From Halomonas sp. 25-S5 (GTDB taxonomy: Bacteria > Pseudomonadota > Gammaproteobacteria > Pseudomonadales > Halomonadaceae): a DNA stretch of 64,000 nt. Position 1 is the stretch's first letter. The number at the start of each line of letters is the position of its first letter. A program made the position numbers and the translations under genes. The DNA is taken from assembly GCF_029889845.1 (NCBI RefSeq), contig NZ_JARANV010000004.1, positions 1 through 64,000 of the forward strand, given 5' to 3'. A model generated the notes under the pieces. It was not told the DNA's origin. It made no database searches and saw nothing but the letters and a program-made list of their open reading frames with translations. Positions 53,514-64,000 of the stretch are shown piece after piece.

Positions 53514-53525
53514 TAGCTGATAGCT
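53505..53525 (+). repeat. 7-bp tandem repeat over the transporter stop
   Basis: GATAGCT occurs three times (53505-53525) and contains the TGA at 53511-53513. The following AGCTGGAAGC is also found in the hairpin at 57653-57683, a low-complexity type seen between genes here. Confidence 0.7.
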
Positions 53526-53579
53526 GGAAGCAAGGCCCGCGACACGCAATCCATCAATACGGCGAAAGGAGAGACACGC

Positions 53580-53789
53580 ATGAAGATCAGCGCACGCAAT
53601 GTGATCAAGGGCACCGTGCTCGAGGTGAAGGAAGGCCCGGTGAACAGCCAGGTACGCGTCGACATCGGCGGCGGCAACACCATCAAGTCGATGATCACCA
53701 GTGACGCCATCGAGGACCTCGGCATTGCCGTGGGCAGCGAGGTTCAGGTCGTCATCAAGGCCTCGGACGTGATGCTCGGCATCGACTGA
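53580..53789 (+). CDS. Molbindin (Mop), TOBE-domain molybdate-binding protein
   Basis: 69 residues, one TOBE/Mop domain: SARNVIKGTVLEVKEGPVNSQVRVDIGG, then a final VVIKASDVMLGID. An AAAGGAG lies nine bases before the start. Molbindins bind molybdate as hexamers and store or buffer it in the cytosol. Downstream of the MOT1-type transporter, likely co-transcribed. Confidence 0.93.
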   Translation: MKISARNVIKGTVLEVKEGPVNSQVRVDIGGGNTIKSMITSDAIEDLGIAVGSEVQVVIKASDVMLGID

Positions 53790-54004
53790 CCGCTCGCGCC
53801 AGTGGCGACGCAGGGCGACCGACAGAGGCTGCGTCGGGCGCCGGCCCCTTGACCAGAGCAGCGCGAGGATGGGGCGACGGGAGCAACTCGCCAAGCCCCC
53901 TCTTCCCGCGGTATCAGCCGTGGCCCTTCTCACCCGCCACCATGTCCTCGGCGGTGGAATGAGGGTCTGTCCCCGATTTTCCCCCTTGGCCGCCCCTTCC
54001 GGGG

Positions 54005-54451
54005 CTAGACCACGCCTTCCGCCCAGCCGTAGACGGCCCCGATCACCGCGCCGAAGATGAGATGGGCGATCAGCATGGACAGCGGTGCCACCAGCCCGAA
54101 GCCCAGGCCGAACAGGCCGGAGCCCGCCAGGGGAAAGACCGTGACCATCACCACCAGCCAGCTGCCCACGCCGAACTCCAGGCCCCGCCGGGTGGGGGTG
54201 CGGCCCGGGAGATAGGGGACCAGCAGCGCGAACAGCAGCCCCCAGATCAGCGTGCCCACGGCGAAATGGATGCCCCAGGCCAGCATGTGGCTGTCCGGCG
54301 CGCCGAGCAGGTCCTGAGCGGCCAGGTTCATGACCTCGATGGGGTCGTACCAGGGGATGATGCCCGCCGCCAGGCGCAGCACCAGCATCAACGAGATGAC
54401 CAGGGTAGCCGCGAACCCGGCCATCAACCCTCGTAACAGGCGAGTGCTCAT
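54005..54451 (-). CDS. DUF6789-type membrane protein
   Basis: 148 residues from ATG 54449-54451, GGGAGGA upstream. Four hydrophobic segments with WGIHFAVGTLIWGLLFALLVPYLPG in the second and GLVAPLSMLIAHLIFGAVIGAVYGWAE at the end, the layout of DUF6789 proteins in the inner membrane. Function unknown. Its last helix resembles the start of the protein at 49928-50293. Confidence 0.8.
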   Translation of the reverse strand: MSTRLLRGLMAGFAATLVISLMLVLRLAAGIIPWYDPIEVMNLAAQDLLGAPDSHMLAWGIHFAVGTLIWGLLFALLVPYLPGRTPTRRGLEFGVGSWLVVMVTVFPLAGSGLFGLGFGLVAPLSMLIAHLIFGAVIGAVYGWAEGVV

Positions 54452-54564
54452 GACGTCCTCCCTGCGGTGGCTGTACCTTTCAGTGTAGCCACTCCATCGG
54501 AGACGATGCACAGGGCCAGGCGCCCGGCAAGCCACGCCCCTGCGGTCACACCGGGAGGCCTCGA

Positions 54565-54987
54565 TCAGCCAAGCCGGGTATTGCCCTGGGCATCGATGGG
54601 GAACCCCGGGTTGTGGGCCACCTCCCAGAGATGGCTATCGGGATCGGCGAAATAGCCGGAGTAACCGCCCCACTCCGCCCGGCTGGCCGGTTTCACGACA
54701 CGACCGCCGGCGCGCTCGGCCTCGCTCAGCACCGCGTCGACCTCGGCCTCCGAGCGCACGTTGTGGGCCAGGGTGATGCCGGCGAACCAGCCGCCTGCAT
54801 CCACCACCCCGGCATCACGGGCCAGGGCGGCGCGAGGGTAGAGCGACAGGATCAGCCCGTTGAGCTGGAAGAACACCACCTCGTCGTCCACCGCCATGCC
54901 CACCTGCCAGCCCAGCGCCTCATAGAAGCGCCGCGCTCGCGCCAGGTCGCTGACGCCCAGGGTGATCAGACTCACGCGCTGTTCCAT
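54565..54987 (-). CDS. VOC-family (glyoxalase-like) protein
   Basis: 140 residues. VSLITLGVSDLARARRFYEALGW opens the fold and SGYFADPDSHLWEVAHNP closes it, with the Glu metal ligand near residue 120 and no clear His in the usual first position. VOC proteins bind metal and act on small reactive or antibiotic-like molecules; the substrate here is unknown. Single gene. Confidence 0.88.
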   Translation of the reverse strand: MEQRVSLITLGVSDLARARRFYEALGWQVGMAVDDEVVFFQLNGLILSLYPRAALARDAGVVDAGGWFAGITLAHNVRSEAEVDAVLSEAERAGGRVVKPASRAEWGGYSGYFADPDSHLWEVAHNPGFPIDAQGNTRLG

Positions 54988-55021
54988 CGCAACTTCTCCC
55001 GCAGGTGGGCGCTAAAAACTG

Positions 55022-55957
55022 TTACTCTTCGACAAAGTAGTCCGTGTCCAAGCGCTTGATCACATAACGTTCGACCGGCGACACACCCACGTCGTGATCG
55101 ATCATCAGTCGGGCCAGACGATACCCATCGATCAACACGATACGGTTATCGATCATCGACGCATACTCGCGGGCCTCCCGGGTGAAGCTCGAGGTGGTAA
55201 TGAAGACACCCTTCTTGGCACGCCGCCCCTGAAGCGCGCCGGCAAACTTCTGGATCTCGGGGCGCCCTACCACGCCTTCCCAGCGCTTGGCTTGCAGATA
55301 GATCACGTCCAGGCCGAGCGGATCCTCGTCGATGATGCCATCGATGCCGCCATCCCCGCTCTGCCCGACCGCACGCGCCGCACCGAGTCGCTCGCCGCCG
55401 TAACCCATGGAGACCAGCACATCCACCACCAGCTGTTCGAAGAACGCGGGCGAGACTTGCTTAATCTGGTCCACCACTTCGGATTCCAGGTTCTCCTGGA
55501 TCTCTTTCCATGCTTTGGCAAGTGCTTCTTCTGGCGTCTGGCCCTCATCTTCAAGATCGGGAGTGGGCTGCTCTACTGTCTCAGCAGTGGCATTCGATCT
55601 TTCGTTGTCACTGCGCTGGCTTCGGAACTCCCGAAAGGCCTCGAACTGCATCAGATAATTCAGTGTTATGCGCTCTGGTGCATCGACCAGGACCTTTTTC
55701 CCCTGCGAAGTGATGGCATAGACACCTCGACGTCGAGGCTCCAGAAGTCCAGCTTTTTTCAGATGGGTGACAGCCCACGCGACACGATTGCGGAACAGAC
55801 GAACTCGACCACTGGGCAATAGCTGCTCTCTTTCTTCCTCCGAGAGCTGAAACTGGTCAGCCAATACGGGGTGAGTTTCCTTCATTGAGCGCTCTTCAGC
55901 ACCCGCCGCAAACTCAAGCACCGGACGCATAAGCGTCTGAAAATCCGGTATTGCCAT
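55022..55957 (-). CDS. mrr: Mrr-type modification-dependent restriction endonuclease
   Basis: 311 residues from ATG 55955-55957, GGGAGG upstream. A winged-helix N-terminus (RNRVAWAVTHLKKAGLL, VYAITSQGKKVL) recognises DNA. The catalytic part (about 170-300) has GDGGIDGIIDED...VIYLQAKRW, the D...QAK core of PD-(D/E)XK nucleases. Mrr cuts DNA with methylated bases and can be toxic under pressure or with foreign methylases. Single gene; less GC-rich than its neighbours in the middle. Confidence 0.92.
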   Translation of the reverse strand: MAIPDFQTLMRPVLEFAAGAEERSMKETHPVLADQFQLSEEEREQLLPSGRVRLFRNRVAWAVTHLKKAGLLEPRRRGVYAITSQGKKVLVDAPERITLNYLMQFEAFREFRSQRSDNERSNATAETVEQPTPDLEDEGQTPEEALAKAWKEIQENLESEVVDQIKQVSPAFFEQLVVDVLVSMGYGGERLGAARAVGQSGDGGIDGIIDEDPLGLDVIYLQAKRWEGVVGRPEIQKFAGALQGRRAKKGVFITTSSFTREAREYASMIDNRIVLIDGYRLARLMIDHDVGVSPVERYVIKRLDTDYFVEE

Positions 55958-55982
55958 GTCGCCACCTCCCTGTGCGTTACAC

Positions 55983-56009
55983 GAAGGGCCCACCAATGGT
56001 GGGCCCTTC
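55983..56009 (-). terminator. Hairpin between guaA and mrr
   Basis: GAAGGGCCCACC (55983-55994) pairs perfectly with GGTGGGCCCTTC (55998-56009) across a 3-base loop. It lies 25 bases after the guaA stop and just before the mrr ribosome site, and should end the guaBA transcript, though no T run follows. Confidence 0.65.
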
Positions 56010-56034
56010 AAAGCCTACATGATCGACGGAGCTA

Positions 56035-57612
56035 TCACTCCCACTCAATCGTCGCGGGCGGCTTGCTGCTCACGTCGTAGGTCACGCGGGAGACGCCGCC
56101 GATCTCGTTGATGATGCGGTTGGAGACGGTCTCCAGCAGCTCATAGGGCAGGTGCGCCCAGCGGGCGGTCATGAAGTCGATGGTCTCCACGGCGCGCAGG
56201 GCGATCACCCACTCGTAGCGGCGGGCGTCACCGACCACGCCGACCGAGCGCACCGGCAGGAAGACGGCGAAGGCCTGGCTGGTCTTGTGGTACCAGTCCG
56301 CCTTGTGCAGCTCCTCGATGAAGATGGCGTCGGCCTCGCGCAGAATGTCGGCGTACTCCTTCTTCACCTCGCCGAGGATGCGCACGCCCAGGCCCGGCCC
56401 CGGGAAGGGGTGGCGGTAGACCATGTCGTAGGGCAGGCCGAGCTCGACGCCGAGCTTGCGCACCTCGTCCTTGAACAGCTCGCGCAGCGGCTCGACGAGC
56501 GTGAGCTTCATGGTCTCGGGCAGGCCGCCCACGTTGTGGTGCGACTTGATCACATGCGCCTTGCCGGTCTTGGCGGCGGCGGACTCGATGACGTCCGGGT
56601 AGATGGTGCCCTGGGCCAGGAAGTCGACACCTTCAATCTTGCTTGCTTCATCATCGAAGACGTCGATGAAGGTGTTGCCGATGATCTTGCGCTTGGCCTC
56701 GGGGTCGGCCTCGCCCTTCAGCTTGTCGAGGAACAGCTCCTCGGCGTCCACGCGGATCACCTTCACGCCCATGTGGCGGCCGAAGGTCTCCATCACCTGG
56801 TCGCCCTCTGCCTTGCGCAGCAGGCCGTTGTCGACGAACACGCAGGTCAGCTGGTCGCCGATGGCCTTGTGCAGCAGCGCCGCCACCACCGAGGAGTCCA
56901 CGCCGCCGGAGAGGCCGAGCAGCACGTGACTCTCGCCCACCTGCTCGCGTACCCGCACAATCTGGTCCTCGATGATCTGCGCCGGGGTCCAGTTGCGCTC
57001 GCTGCCGCAGATCTCCAGCACGAAGTGCTCGAGGATGCGCTGGCCCTGCAGGGTGTGGGTCACCTCGGGGTGGAACTGCACGCCAAAGAAGCGCTTCTCC
57101 TCCCAGGCCATGGCGGCGATGGGGCAGCTGGGGGTGGAGGCGGTGACGGTGAAGGCGTCGGGCACCCGGGAGACCTTGTCGCCATGGCTCATCCAGACGT
57201 CGAGCAGGTTCTTGCCGGTCTCGTGGTCGATATGGTCCGAGATGTCGCGGAACAGCGCCGTCTCGGCGTCGAGGCGGATCTGGGCGTAGCCGAACTCGTG
57301 GACGTGAGAGCCCTCCACGGCGCCGCCGAGCTGCTCGGCCATGGTCTGCATGCCGTAGCAGATGCCCAGCACCGGCAGGTCCATCTCGAACACGCACTGG
57401 GGGGCGCGGGGCGAGTCCAGCTCGGTGACCGATTCCGGCCCGCCGGCGAGGATGATGCCGTTCGGGGCGTACTCGCGGATCTCGGCCTCGGTGATGTCGA
57501 AGGCGCGAACCTCGGAGTAGACGCCGAGCTCGCGCACCCGGCGGGCGATCAGCTGGGTGTACTGGGAGCCGAAGTCGAGGATCAGGATCTTGTGGGCGTG
57601 AATGTCGGTCAT
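56035..57612 (-). CDS. guaA: GuaA, GMP synthase (glutamine-hydrolysing)
   Basis: 525 residues, the family length. The N-terminal amidotransferase has [15 protein letters not shown] with its Cys near residue 86 and the His/Glu pair in FHPEVTHT. The ATP-pyrophosphatase loop is [15 protein letters not shown] near 230, and the dimerisation domain ends [17 protein letters not shown]. It converts XMP to GMP. Second gene of the guaBA operon. Confidence 0.98.
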   Translation of the reverse strand: MTDIHAHKILILDFGSQYTQLIARRVRELGVYSEVRAFDITEAEIREYAPNGIILAGGPESVTELDSPRAPQCVFEMDLPVLGICYGMQTMAEQLGGAVEGSHVHEFGYAQIRLDAETALFRDISDHIDHETGKNLLDVWMSHGDKVSRVPDAFTVTASTPSCPIAAMAWEEKRFFGVQFHPEVTHTLQGQRILEHFVLEICGSERNWTPAQIIEDQIVRVREQVGESHVLLGLSGGVDSSVVAALLHKAIGDQLTCVFVDNGLLRKAEGDQVMETFGRHMGVKVIRVDAEELFLDKLKGEADPEAKRKIIGNTFIDVFDDEASKIEGVDFLAQGTIYPDVIESAAAKTGKAHVIKSHHNVGGLPETMKLTLVEPLRELFKDEVRKLGVELGLPYDMVYRHPFPGPGLGVRILGEVKKEYADILREADAIFIEELHKADWYHKTSQAFAVFLPVRSVGVVGDARRYEWVIALRAVETIDFMTARWAHLPYELLETVSNRIINEIGGVSRVTYDVSSKPPATIEWE

Positions 57613-57652
57613 CTGGCCTTTCCTTTGAGAGGCGAACGGCCCGGAAACACGA

Positions 57653-57683
57653 AAGCTGGAAGCGGCGCGGCCACTTCCAGCTT
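57653..57683. repeat. Hairpin between guaB and guaA
   Basis: AAGCTGGAAG (57653-57662) pairs with CTTCCAGCTT (57674-57683) around an 11-base GC-rich loop, then AAGCTT follows. It resembles REP-type intergenic palindromes and may affect guaA expression relative to guaB. Confidence 0.55.
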
Positions 57684-57707
57684 CAAGCTTCCGGCGTCAA
57701 GCGTGTA

Positions 57708-59177
57708 TCAACCCGCGCGGTAGTTCGGGGCTTCCTTGGTGATCTGCACGTCGTGCACGTGGGACTCGTTGAAGCCGGCCCCGGTGATCTGCACGAACTG
57801 CGGCTTGGTGCGCATCTCCTGGATGTCGCGGCAGCCGGTGTAGCCCATGGAGGCGCGCAGGCCGCCCATCAGCTGGTGGACGATGGCGCTCATCATGCCC
57901 TTGTAGGGCACGCGGCCCTCGATGCCTTCCGGCACCAGCTTCTCGGCGCCCTCGCTCTTGTCCTGGAAGTAGCGGTCGGCGCTGCCCTGGGTCTGGGACA
58001 TGGCGCCCATGGAGCCCATGCCGCGGTAGGCCTTGTAGGTACGGCCCTGGAAGAGTTCGATCTCGCCCGGGGACTCCTCGGTGCCGGCCAGCAGGCCACC
58101 GGCCATCACGGTGCTGGCACCGGCCGCCACGGCCTTGGCCAGGTCGCCGGAGAAGCGCACGCCGCCGTCGGCGATCAGCGGGATGTCGTAGGGCACCAGC
58201 GCCGCGGCGACGTTGGAGACGGCGGTGATCTGCGGCACCCCGACGCCGGCCACCACGCGGGTGGTGCAGATGGAGCCGGGGCCGATGCCGACCTTGACGG
58301 CATCGGCGCCGGCCTCGGCGAGGGCCTGGGCGGCCTCGGCGGTGGCGATATTGCCGCCGATCACCTGGATCTGCGGGAAGTGCTCCTTGACCCAGCGCAC
58401 CCGCTCGATCACGCCCCTGGAGTGGCCGTGGGCGGTATCGACCACCACCACGTCGACCCCGGCCTCGGCCAGGGCGGCCACGCGGTCCGGCGTCTCGGGG
58501 CCGGTGCCCACGGCGGCGCCGACCAGCAGGCGGCCGTCGGCATCCTTGGCCGCCAGGGGGAAGGTGCGGGCCTTCTCGATGTCCTGGAAGGTGACCAGGC
58601 CGCGCAGGCGGAAGTCGTCATCCACCACCAGCATCTTCTCGACGCGGTGCTTCTGCATCTTGCCCTTGATGATGTCGAGGCTGGTGCCCACCGGCACGGT
58701 GACGAGCTTCTCGCCGGGGGTCATGATGTCGGCCACGCTGTCGCCGTGGTTGGGCTGGAAGCGCATGTCGCGCTGGGTCACCAGGCCCACCAGGGTCTCC
58801 CCCTCCACCACCGGGAAGCCGGAGAAGCCGTGCTCCTCGGCCATCGCCAGCAGGTCCGCCAGCTTGGCCTTGGGCCCCACGGTGACGGGGTCCTTGACGA
58901 TCACGCTCTCGTGCTTCTTGACCTTGCGTACCTCGGCCGCCTGGTGGGCGATGGTCATGCTCTTGTGGATGATGCCGATGCCGCCTTCCTGGGCCATGGC
59001 GATGGCCAGGCGGGCTTCGGTGACGGTATCCATGGCGGCGGAGACGAGCGGGATGTTCAGGAAGAGGTCGCGGGTCAGGCGGGTCCTGAGGCTGACCTCG
59101 TTGGGCAGGACATCGGAATACCCGGGCAGGAGTAATACGTCATCGAACGTAAGAGCTTCTTGGGCCATACGTAGCAT
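57708..59177 (-). CDS. guaB: GuaB, IMP dehydrogenase
   Basis: 489 residues from ATG 59175-59177, giving [21 protein letters not shown] as in other GuaB; ATGs 12 bases upstream and nine downstream are less likely. Two CBS domains (about 95-205) interrupt the barrel, and [15 protein letters not shown] near residue 300 holds the catalytic Cys. [16 protein letters not shown] is the flap. It oxidises IMP to XMP. Operon with guaA, divergent from xseA. Confidence 0.97.
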   Translation of the reverse strand: MLRMAQEALTFDDVLLLPGYSDVLPNEVSLRTRLTRDLFLNIPLVSAAMDTVTEARLAIAMAQEGGIGIIHKSMTIAHQAAEVRKVKKHESVIVKDPVTVGPKAKLADLLAMAEEHGFSGFPVVEGETLVGLVTQRDMRFQPNHGDSVADIMTPGEKLVTVPVGTSLDIIKGKMQKHRVEKMLVVDDDFRLRGLVTFQDIEKARTFPLAAKDADGRLLVGAAVGTGPETPDRVAALAEAGVDVVVVDTAHGHSRGVIERVRWVKEHFPQIQVIGGNIATAEAAQALAEAGADAVKVGIGPGSICTTRVVAGVGVPQITAVSNVAAALVPYDIPLIADGGVRFSGDLAKAVAAGASTVMAGGLLAGTEESPGEIELFQGRTYKAYRGMGSMGAMSQTQGSADRYFQDKSEGAEKLVPEGIEGRVPYKGMMSAIVHQLMGGLRASMGYTGCRDIQEMRTKPQFVQITGAGFNESHVHDVQITKEAPNYRAG

Positions 59178-59367
59178 ATGCGGCAACACCCAGTGAACTG
59201 GTGGGAGGGAGTGAAGTTAATCCCCCATTATAGCGACCCTGGCCGGGGGCCGGCAATCCGCGTGGCGGCTATCCGGCTATCCGGCTCCCCTGCCGCCCCG
59301 GGCGCTGCCACCACAGCCGCGGCGCGTGCTAGGGTATTCCCCTCCACCCGCCAGGGATGATCGCGCC

Positions 59368-60747
59368 ATGCCCCGCCCCGAGGATGCCCCGCTTTCCGTC
59401 AGCGAGCTCAACCGCCGCGCCCGCCAGGCGCTGGAGCAGGATGTCGGCGAGGTCTGGGTGGAGGGCGAGCTCTCCGGGGTGTCGCGGCCGGGCTCGGGGC
59501 ACATCTACTTCACCCTCAAGGATGACCGGGCCCAGCTGCGCTGCGCGCTGTTCCGCACCCGGGCGCGCTTCGTCGCCGCCCCCCTGCGTGACGGCGACCG
59601 GGTCAAGGTGCGCGGCCAGGTGTCGCTGTTCGAGCCCCGCGGCGACTACCAGCTGATCGTCGAGGCGGTGCAGGCGGCCGGCGTTGGCGAGCTGCTGGCG
59701 GCCTTCGAGCGGCTGAAGGCCCGGCTCGCGGCCGAGGGCGTATTCGCCAATGCGCGCCCCCTGCCCTATCCGCCACGGCACCTGCTGGTGCTCACCTCGC
59801 CCACCGGCGCGGCGATCCGCGATGTGCTGGCGGTGCTCGCGGCGCGCTGGCCGCTTACGCAGGTGACGCTGATCCCGGTGCCGGTGCAGGGGCGCGAGGC
59901 CGCCCCGGCGCTGATCTCGGCGCTGGGCCTGCTCAACCGCCAGCAGGCGCTGGACCCGGCCCGCGACGCCATCCTGATCACCCGCGGTGGCGGCAGCCTG
60001 GAGGACCTGTGGGCCTTCAACGACGAGCACCTGGCCCGGGCGATCTTCCACTCGCGGTTGCCGGTGATGTCGGCGGTGGGCCACGAGGTGGACGTCACCC
60101 TGGCCGACTTCGCCGCCGACCTGCGCGCCCCCACCCCCTCGGCCGCCGCCGAGCAGCTGGTGCCCGACCGCCGCGAGCGGCGCCACCGCCTCGAGCGGCT
60201 GGCCGAGCGGCTCACCCGGGCCCAGCATGCCCGCCTGGAGACCGAGGCCCAGCGCCTGGACCACCTGCGGGCCCGGCTGCGTCACCCCGGCGAGGTGCTG
60301 GCCGCGCGCCGCCGGCAGCTGGCCCAGCTGGAGGGGCGGCTGCGGCGGGCCATGCAGGCCAGGCTCGCCAGCGAGCGGCGCCGCGAGCACCACCTGCGCC
60401 AGCGCCTCGCCCTGCGCTCGCCGGACCGGCTGGTGGAGCAGGCCCGGCAGCGCCTCACCCGGGCCCGCTGGCGGCTCCACCAGGCCATGCCGCGGGCGCT
60501 GGCCCGCCATCGCGAGCGGCTGGGCGGGTTGGTCCGCGAGTTGCAGGCCGTCAGCCCGCTGGCGGTGCTGGGCCGGGGCTATGCGATCCTCGAGGACGAC
60601 CGGGGCCGGGTGGTGCGCCGGGCGGCGGACACGAGCCCGGGCCAGTCACTCGAGGCCCGGCTGGGCGAGGGGCGACTCGCGCTCACGGTGGCCGGCGTCG
60701 AGGCCGACAATCCCGGGTCCCATGGCGGGAAGACATCGAAGCGATAG
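59368..60747 (+). CDS. xseA: XseA, exonuclease VII large subunit
   Basis: 459 residues from ATG 59368. An OB fold at the start (VWVEGELSGVSRPGSGHIYFTLKDDRAQLRCALF), the core with TSPTGAAIRDVL and ILITRGGGSLEDLWAFNDE, then a long Arg-rich coiled coil (about 270-400) and a C-terminal cap with RGYAILED. With XseB it degrades single-stranded DNA. Divergent from guaB, the usual arrangement in gammaproteobacteria. Confidence 0.95.
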   Translation: MPRPEDAPLSVSELNRRARQALEQDVGEVWVEGELSGVSRPGSGHIYFTLKDDRAQLRCALFRTRARFVAAPLRDGDRVKVRGQVSLFEPRGDYQLIVEAVQAAGVGELLAAFERLKARLAAEGVFANARPLPYPPRHLLVLTSPTGAAIRDVLAVLAARWPLTQVTLIPVPVQGREAAPALISALGLLNRQQALDPARDAILITRGGGSLEDLWAFNDEHLARAIFHSRLPVMSAVGHEVDVTLADFAADLRAPTPSAAAEQLVPDRRERRHRLERLAERLTRAQHARLETEAQRLDHLRARLRHPGEVLAARRRQLAQLEGRLRRAMQARLASERRREHHLRQRLALRSPDRLVEQARQRLTRARWRLHQAMPRALARHRERLGGLVRELQAVSPLAVLGRGYAILEDDRGRVVRRAADTSPGQSLEARLGEGRLALTVAGVEADNPGSHGGKTSKR

Positions 60748-60750
60748 ATA

Positions 60751-60770
60751 ATGGAATATATGTATTCCAT
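60751..60770. promoter_or_regulatory. Near-perfect palindrome upstream of the peroxiredoxin
   Basis: ATGGAATATA and TGTATTCCAT form an inverted repeat with nine of ten pairs, in an AT-rich island just after the xseA stop and about 135 bases before the peroxiredoxin. It looks like a dimeric regulator site; it does not match the OxyR pattern. Confidence 0.5.
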
Positions 60771-60905
60771 AACATGATAACTACACTGATACCATCGCCT
60801 TGAGGACGACGAGCCCATACCCATATCCCAAGGAGCCAGGCACTTCCCCGGGCCCGACAATCGGACGCCCGGGGGTCACACCCCCAACCCACAGGGAGCA
60901 ACACC

Positions 60906-61559
60906 ATGTCACTACGCATCAATGACGTCGTACCCGATTTCGAGGCCGACACCAGCCAGGGCCCGATCCGCTTCCACGAGTGGCTCGACGACAGCTGGGC
61001 GATCCTGTTCTCACACCCCAAGGACTTCACCCCGGTCTGCACCACCGAGTTCGGCGCCGTGGCCAAGCTCGGCGAGGAGTGGAAGAAGCGCGGCACCAAG
61101 GTGATCGGCGTCTCCGTGGACGGCGTGGAGGACCACAAGAAGTGGATCAATGACATTTCCAGCTTCGCCAGCTGCGACGTCGGCTTCCCGATCATCGCCG
61201 ACGAGGACCTCAAGGTCGCCAAGCTGTTCGACATGCTGCCGGCCGATGCCTACCTGCCGGACGGCCGCACCCCGGCCGACAGCGCCACCGTGCGCTCGGT
61301 GTTCATCATCGGCCCGGACAAGCAGCTCAAGCTCTCCATGACCTACCCGATGAACGTCGGCCGCAACTTCGCCGAGGTGCTGCGCGCCCTGGACGCCCTG
61401 CAGACCGCCAACGGCAAGGGCGTGGCCACGCCCGCCGACTGGACCGTCGGCGAGGACGTGATCATCCCGCCGACGGTCTCCGACGAGGATGCCAAGGCGA
61501 AGTTCGGCGAGTTCGAGACCATCTTCCCCTACCTGCGCAAGACCAAGCTGCCCAAGTAA
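60906..61559 (+). CDS. 1-Cys peroxiredoxin (Prx6/LsfA-like)
   Basis: 217 residues with AGGGAGC upstream. The peroxidatic Cys is in HPKDFTPVCTTEFGAV near residue 47; the long C-terminal domain (VIIPPTVSDEDAKAKFGEFETIFPYLRKTKLPK) is typical of the Prx6 group, which has no resolving Cys of the AhpC type. It reduces peroxides in the cytosol. The palindrome at 60751-60770 may regulate it. Confidence 0.93.
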   Translation: MSLRINDVVPDFEADTSQGPIRFHEWLDDSWAILFSHPKDFTPVCTTEFGAVAKLGEEWKKRGTKVIGVSVDGVEDHKKWINDISSFASCDVGFPIIADEDLKVAKLFDMLPADAYLPDGRTPADSATVRSVFIIGPDKQLKLSMTYPMNVGRNFAEVLRALDALQTANGKGVATPADWTVGEDVIIPPTVSDEDAKAKFGEFETIFPYLRKTKLPK

Positions 61560-61588
61560 GGCTAGCGGTTCGCCATACCCCACGATGA

Positions 61589-61606
61589 CCCCTGCTCCGG
61601 CAGGGG
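61589..61606. terminator. Hairpin between peroxiredoxin and glrR
   Basis: CCCCTGC (61589-61595) pairs with GCAGGGG (61600-61606) around a 4-base loop, between two converging genes. Short T-rich sequence follows on the plus strand (ATCTTGCGTT), so it may end either transcript. Confidence 0.55.
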
Positions 61607-61621
61607 ATCTTGCGTTGGGGG

Positions 61622-63016
<1,395 letters not shown>

Positions 63017-63031
63017 GTCGTCTCTCCCGGT

Positions 63032-63604
63032 TCATTCATTCTGCTGTCGCAGATTGATGCTCTGTTCGATGGCGGTGAGCTGCTCGAGCTTCTCGGCCAT
63101 GGCCTCGAGCTCCTCGGTGAGGGCCGCGTTCTCCTCCACGGCGGCCTGGTGCTCGCCCCGGCTCTCGGCCAGCTGGCCGGCCAGGCGGCGACGCCCCTCC
63201 AGCTCGTTGAGCCAGTAGCGCAGCAGTGGCTGCAGCTCGGGCGGCGCACCGTGCAGATCGGCCTTGTAGAGCTCCGAGGCACGGTTCCACTGCTGTTCGT
63301 CACCCCAGGCGAGCAGCACGGCCCGCGCCAGGCGGCGCTCGGACCTCTCGCCGCCGAGGCGCGTCAGAGTGGCCTCTCGCCACACCCGGTCGCCGCGCTG
63401 GGAGGCCAGGCCGAAGGCCACCCAGTCGTCGAGCAGGCAGGGCGCGTTGTCGAAGTCCGGCAGCTCGGCATGGCAGCGCGCCGAGCCGGTGGTGGGGCTC
63501 TGGAGGGGCGAGGGGCCGGAGGGCGACTGCAGCGACTCGGGCAGGTATTGGCAGCCGGCCAGCCAGGCCGTGGCCAGGCACAGGAACCAGGGGCGCGCGG
63601 TCAT
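63032..63604 (-). CDS. qseG: QseG-like outer-membrane lipoprotein
   Basis: 190 residues from ATG 63602-63604, overlapping the kinase stop. A lipoprotein signal ends TAWLAGC near residue 18. The mature part has two Cys ([17 protein letters not shown]) and a long C-terminal coiled coil rich in Glu/Gln (about 125-190). QseG in enteric bacteria controls the kinase GlrK from the outer membrane. Position between glrK and glrR and the layout support the name; sequence is divergent. Confidence 0.82.
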   Translation of the reverse strand: MTARPWFLCLATAWLAGCQYLPESLQSPSGPSPLQSPTTGSARCHAELPDFDNAPCLLDDWVAFGLASQRGDRVWREATLTRLGGERSERRLARAVLLAWGDEQQWNRASELYKADLHGAPPELQPLLRYWLNELEGRRRLAGQLAESRGEHQAAVEENAALTEELEAMAEKLEQLTAIEQSINLRQQNE

Positions 63605-64000
63605 GGGGTATCGTTCCTCGAGTGGGCGCCCGCCAGGGCGAGCGTCGGGTGGTCGTGATCCTGTTCGGGAGCCCGGGCCAGCCGCGGCAGGGTCAGGCGA
63701 AAGCACACCGCCAGCCGGGTATCGTCCACGAGCGCCAGGCTGCCGTGCTGGAGCCGGGCACAGTCGGCGGCCACCGAGAGGCCGATGCCGGAGCCCTTGA
63801 GCGGCCCCTTGCGGCGCCCGCGGCCCTGAAAGAAGGCCTCGAAGAGCCGCTCGCGATCCTCCTCGGCGATCGGCTCGCCGCTGTTGGCCACTTCGATCAC
63901 CAGCCGGTCGCGCAGCGGCCGGGCGCGGATCTCCAGCGTACCGCCGTCCTCGCCGTAGGCGACGGCATTGGAGATCAGGTTGTCGAGGACCCGTGCCGTG
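63601..64000 (-). CDS. glrK: GlrK (QseE), sensor histidine kinase, C-terminal part
   Basis: The last 133 residues of a histidine kinase; the rest lies beyond the right edge. The N-box reads [11 protein letters not shown], the G1 region VANSGEPI, followed by FEAFFQG and the G2 box GSGIGLSV. In G1 the usual Asp is Asn, a variant found in other working kinases. It would phosphorylate GlrR. Confidence 0.9.
   Translation of the reverse strand, partial: TARVLDNLISNAVAYGEDGGTLEIRARPLRDRLVIEVANSGEPIAEEDRERLFEAFFQGRGRRKGPLKGSGIGLSVAADCARLQHGSLALVDDTRLAVCFRLTLPRLARAPEQDHDHPTLALAGAHSRNDTP

Noticed and set aside
57753..59135. Long plus-strand frame antisense to guaB
   Set aside because: Low-complexity Gly/His/Leu translation; guaB is certain. 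The same holds for the frame opposite guaA.
63601..64000. Asn in the G1 box as a sign of a dead kinase
   Set aside because: The V.NSG.PI variant occurs in other histidine kinases, and N and G2 boxes are intact.

Overview
The window is a chromosomal segment of a GC-rich gammaproteobacterium. Gene content and order (guaBA divergent from xseA, a glrK-qseG-glrR set, argP divergent from argO, dbpA, mltF, a YeeN-type YebC protein) and the protein sequences fit Halomonadaceae best (Halomonas or a close relative). That assignment is inference; the window has no rRNA or tRNA gene to confirm it. Genes run almost wall to wall, except for an AT-rich accessory stretch at the left end and small patches of insertion-sequence debris.

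Left end (1-5660): accessory DNA. A partial ISL3-type transposase is followed by a complete, SOS-controlled umuDC operon on the minus strand. Next come about 600 bases with no confident gene, then a three-gene AT-rich cassette at 3129-4847: a secreted unknown protein, a cytosolic unknown protein, and a small protein carrying a phage MuF-like Cys/His module. A second, GC-rich umuD follows; its umuC is cut off after about 31 codons exactly where the AT-rich DNA begins. The simplest reading is that foreign DNA with its own umuDC landed in the resident umuC.

5.7-27 kb: metabolism and signalling. This part holds a long acyl-CoA transferase, a GGDEF-EAL protein, an MgtC/DUF4010 membrane protein and an AraC - LolA-like - SRPBCC set. 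It continues with an FAD oxidoreductase and a tight operon of an acetate-CoA-ligase-like enzyme, E1-alpha, E1-beta, E2 and an acyl carrier protein. An M24 pita-bread protein that seems to lack metal ligands, a YebC-family protein, a DUF4399 protein, a RIO kinase and the DbpA helicase complete it.

27.4-38.2 kb: a self-contained operon for a cytoplasmic group 3b [NiFe] hydrogenase (NADP-linked 'sulfhydrogenase' type). The order is hypC, hypA, hypB, a fused hypD-hypF, hypE, then the beta, gamma, delta and alpha subunits and a maturation protease. All accessory proteins needed to build and insert the NiFe(CN)2CO centre are present.

38-55 kb: an Lrp-type regulator with a LysE exporter, a dihydrolipoamide dehydrogenase, a patatin whose stop codon lies in a 10-bp tandem repeat, and IS5-type remnants. 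Two diguanylate cyclases, MltF, ArgO/ArgP, small hypotheticals, a CurA-like reductase, a YghU-like glutathione protein, a lytic transglycosylase lipoprotein, a MOT1-type molybdate transporter with a Mop molbindin, a DUF6789 protein and a VOC protein follow.

55-64 kb: an Mrr-type endonuclease, guaA, guaB, xseA, a 1-Cys peroxiredoxin, and the glrR-qseG-glrK envelope-sensing set, whose kinase runs off the right edge.
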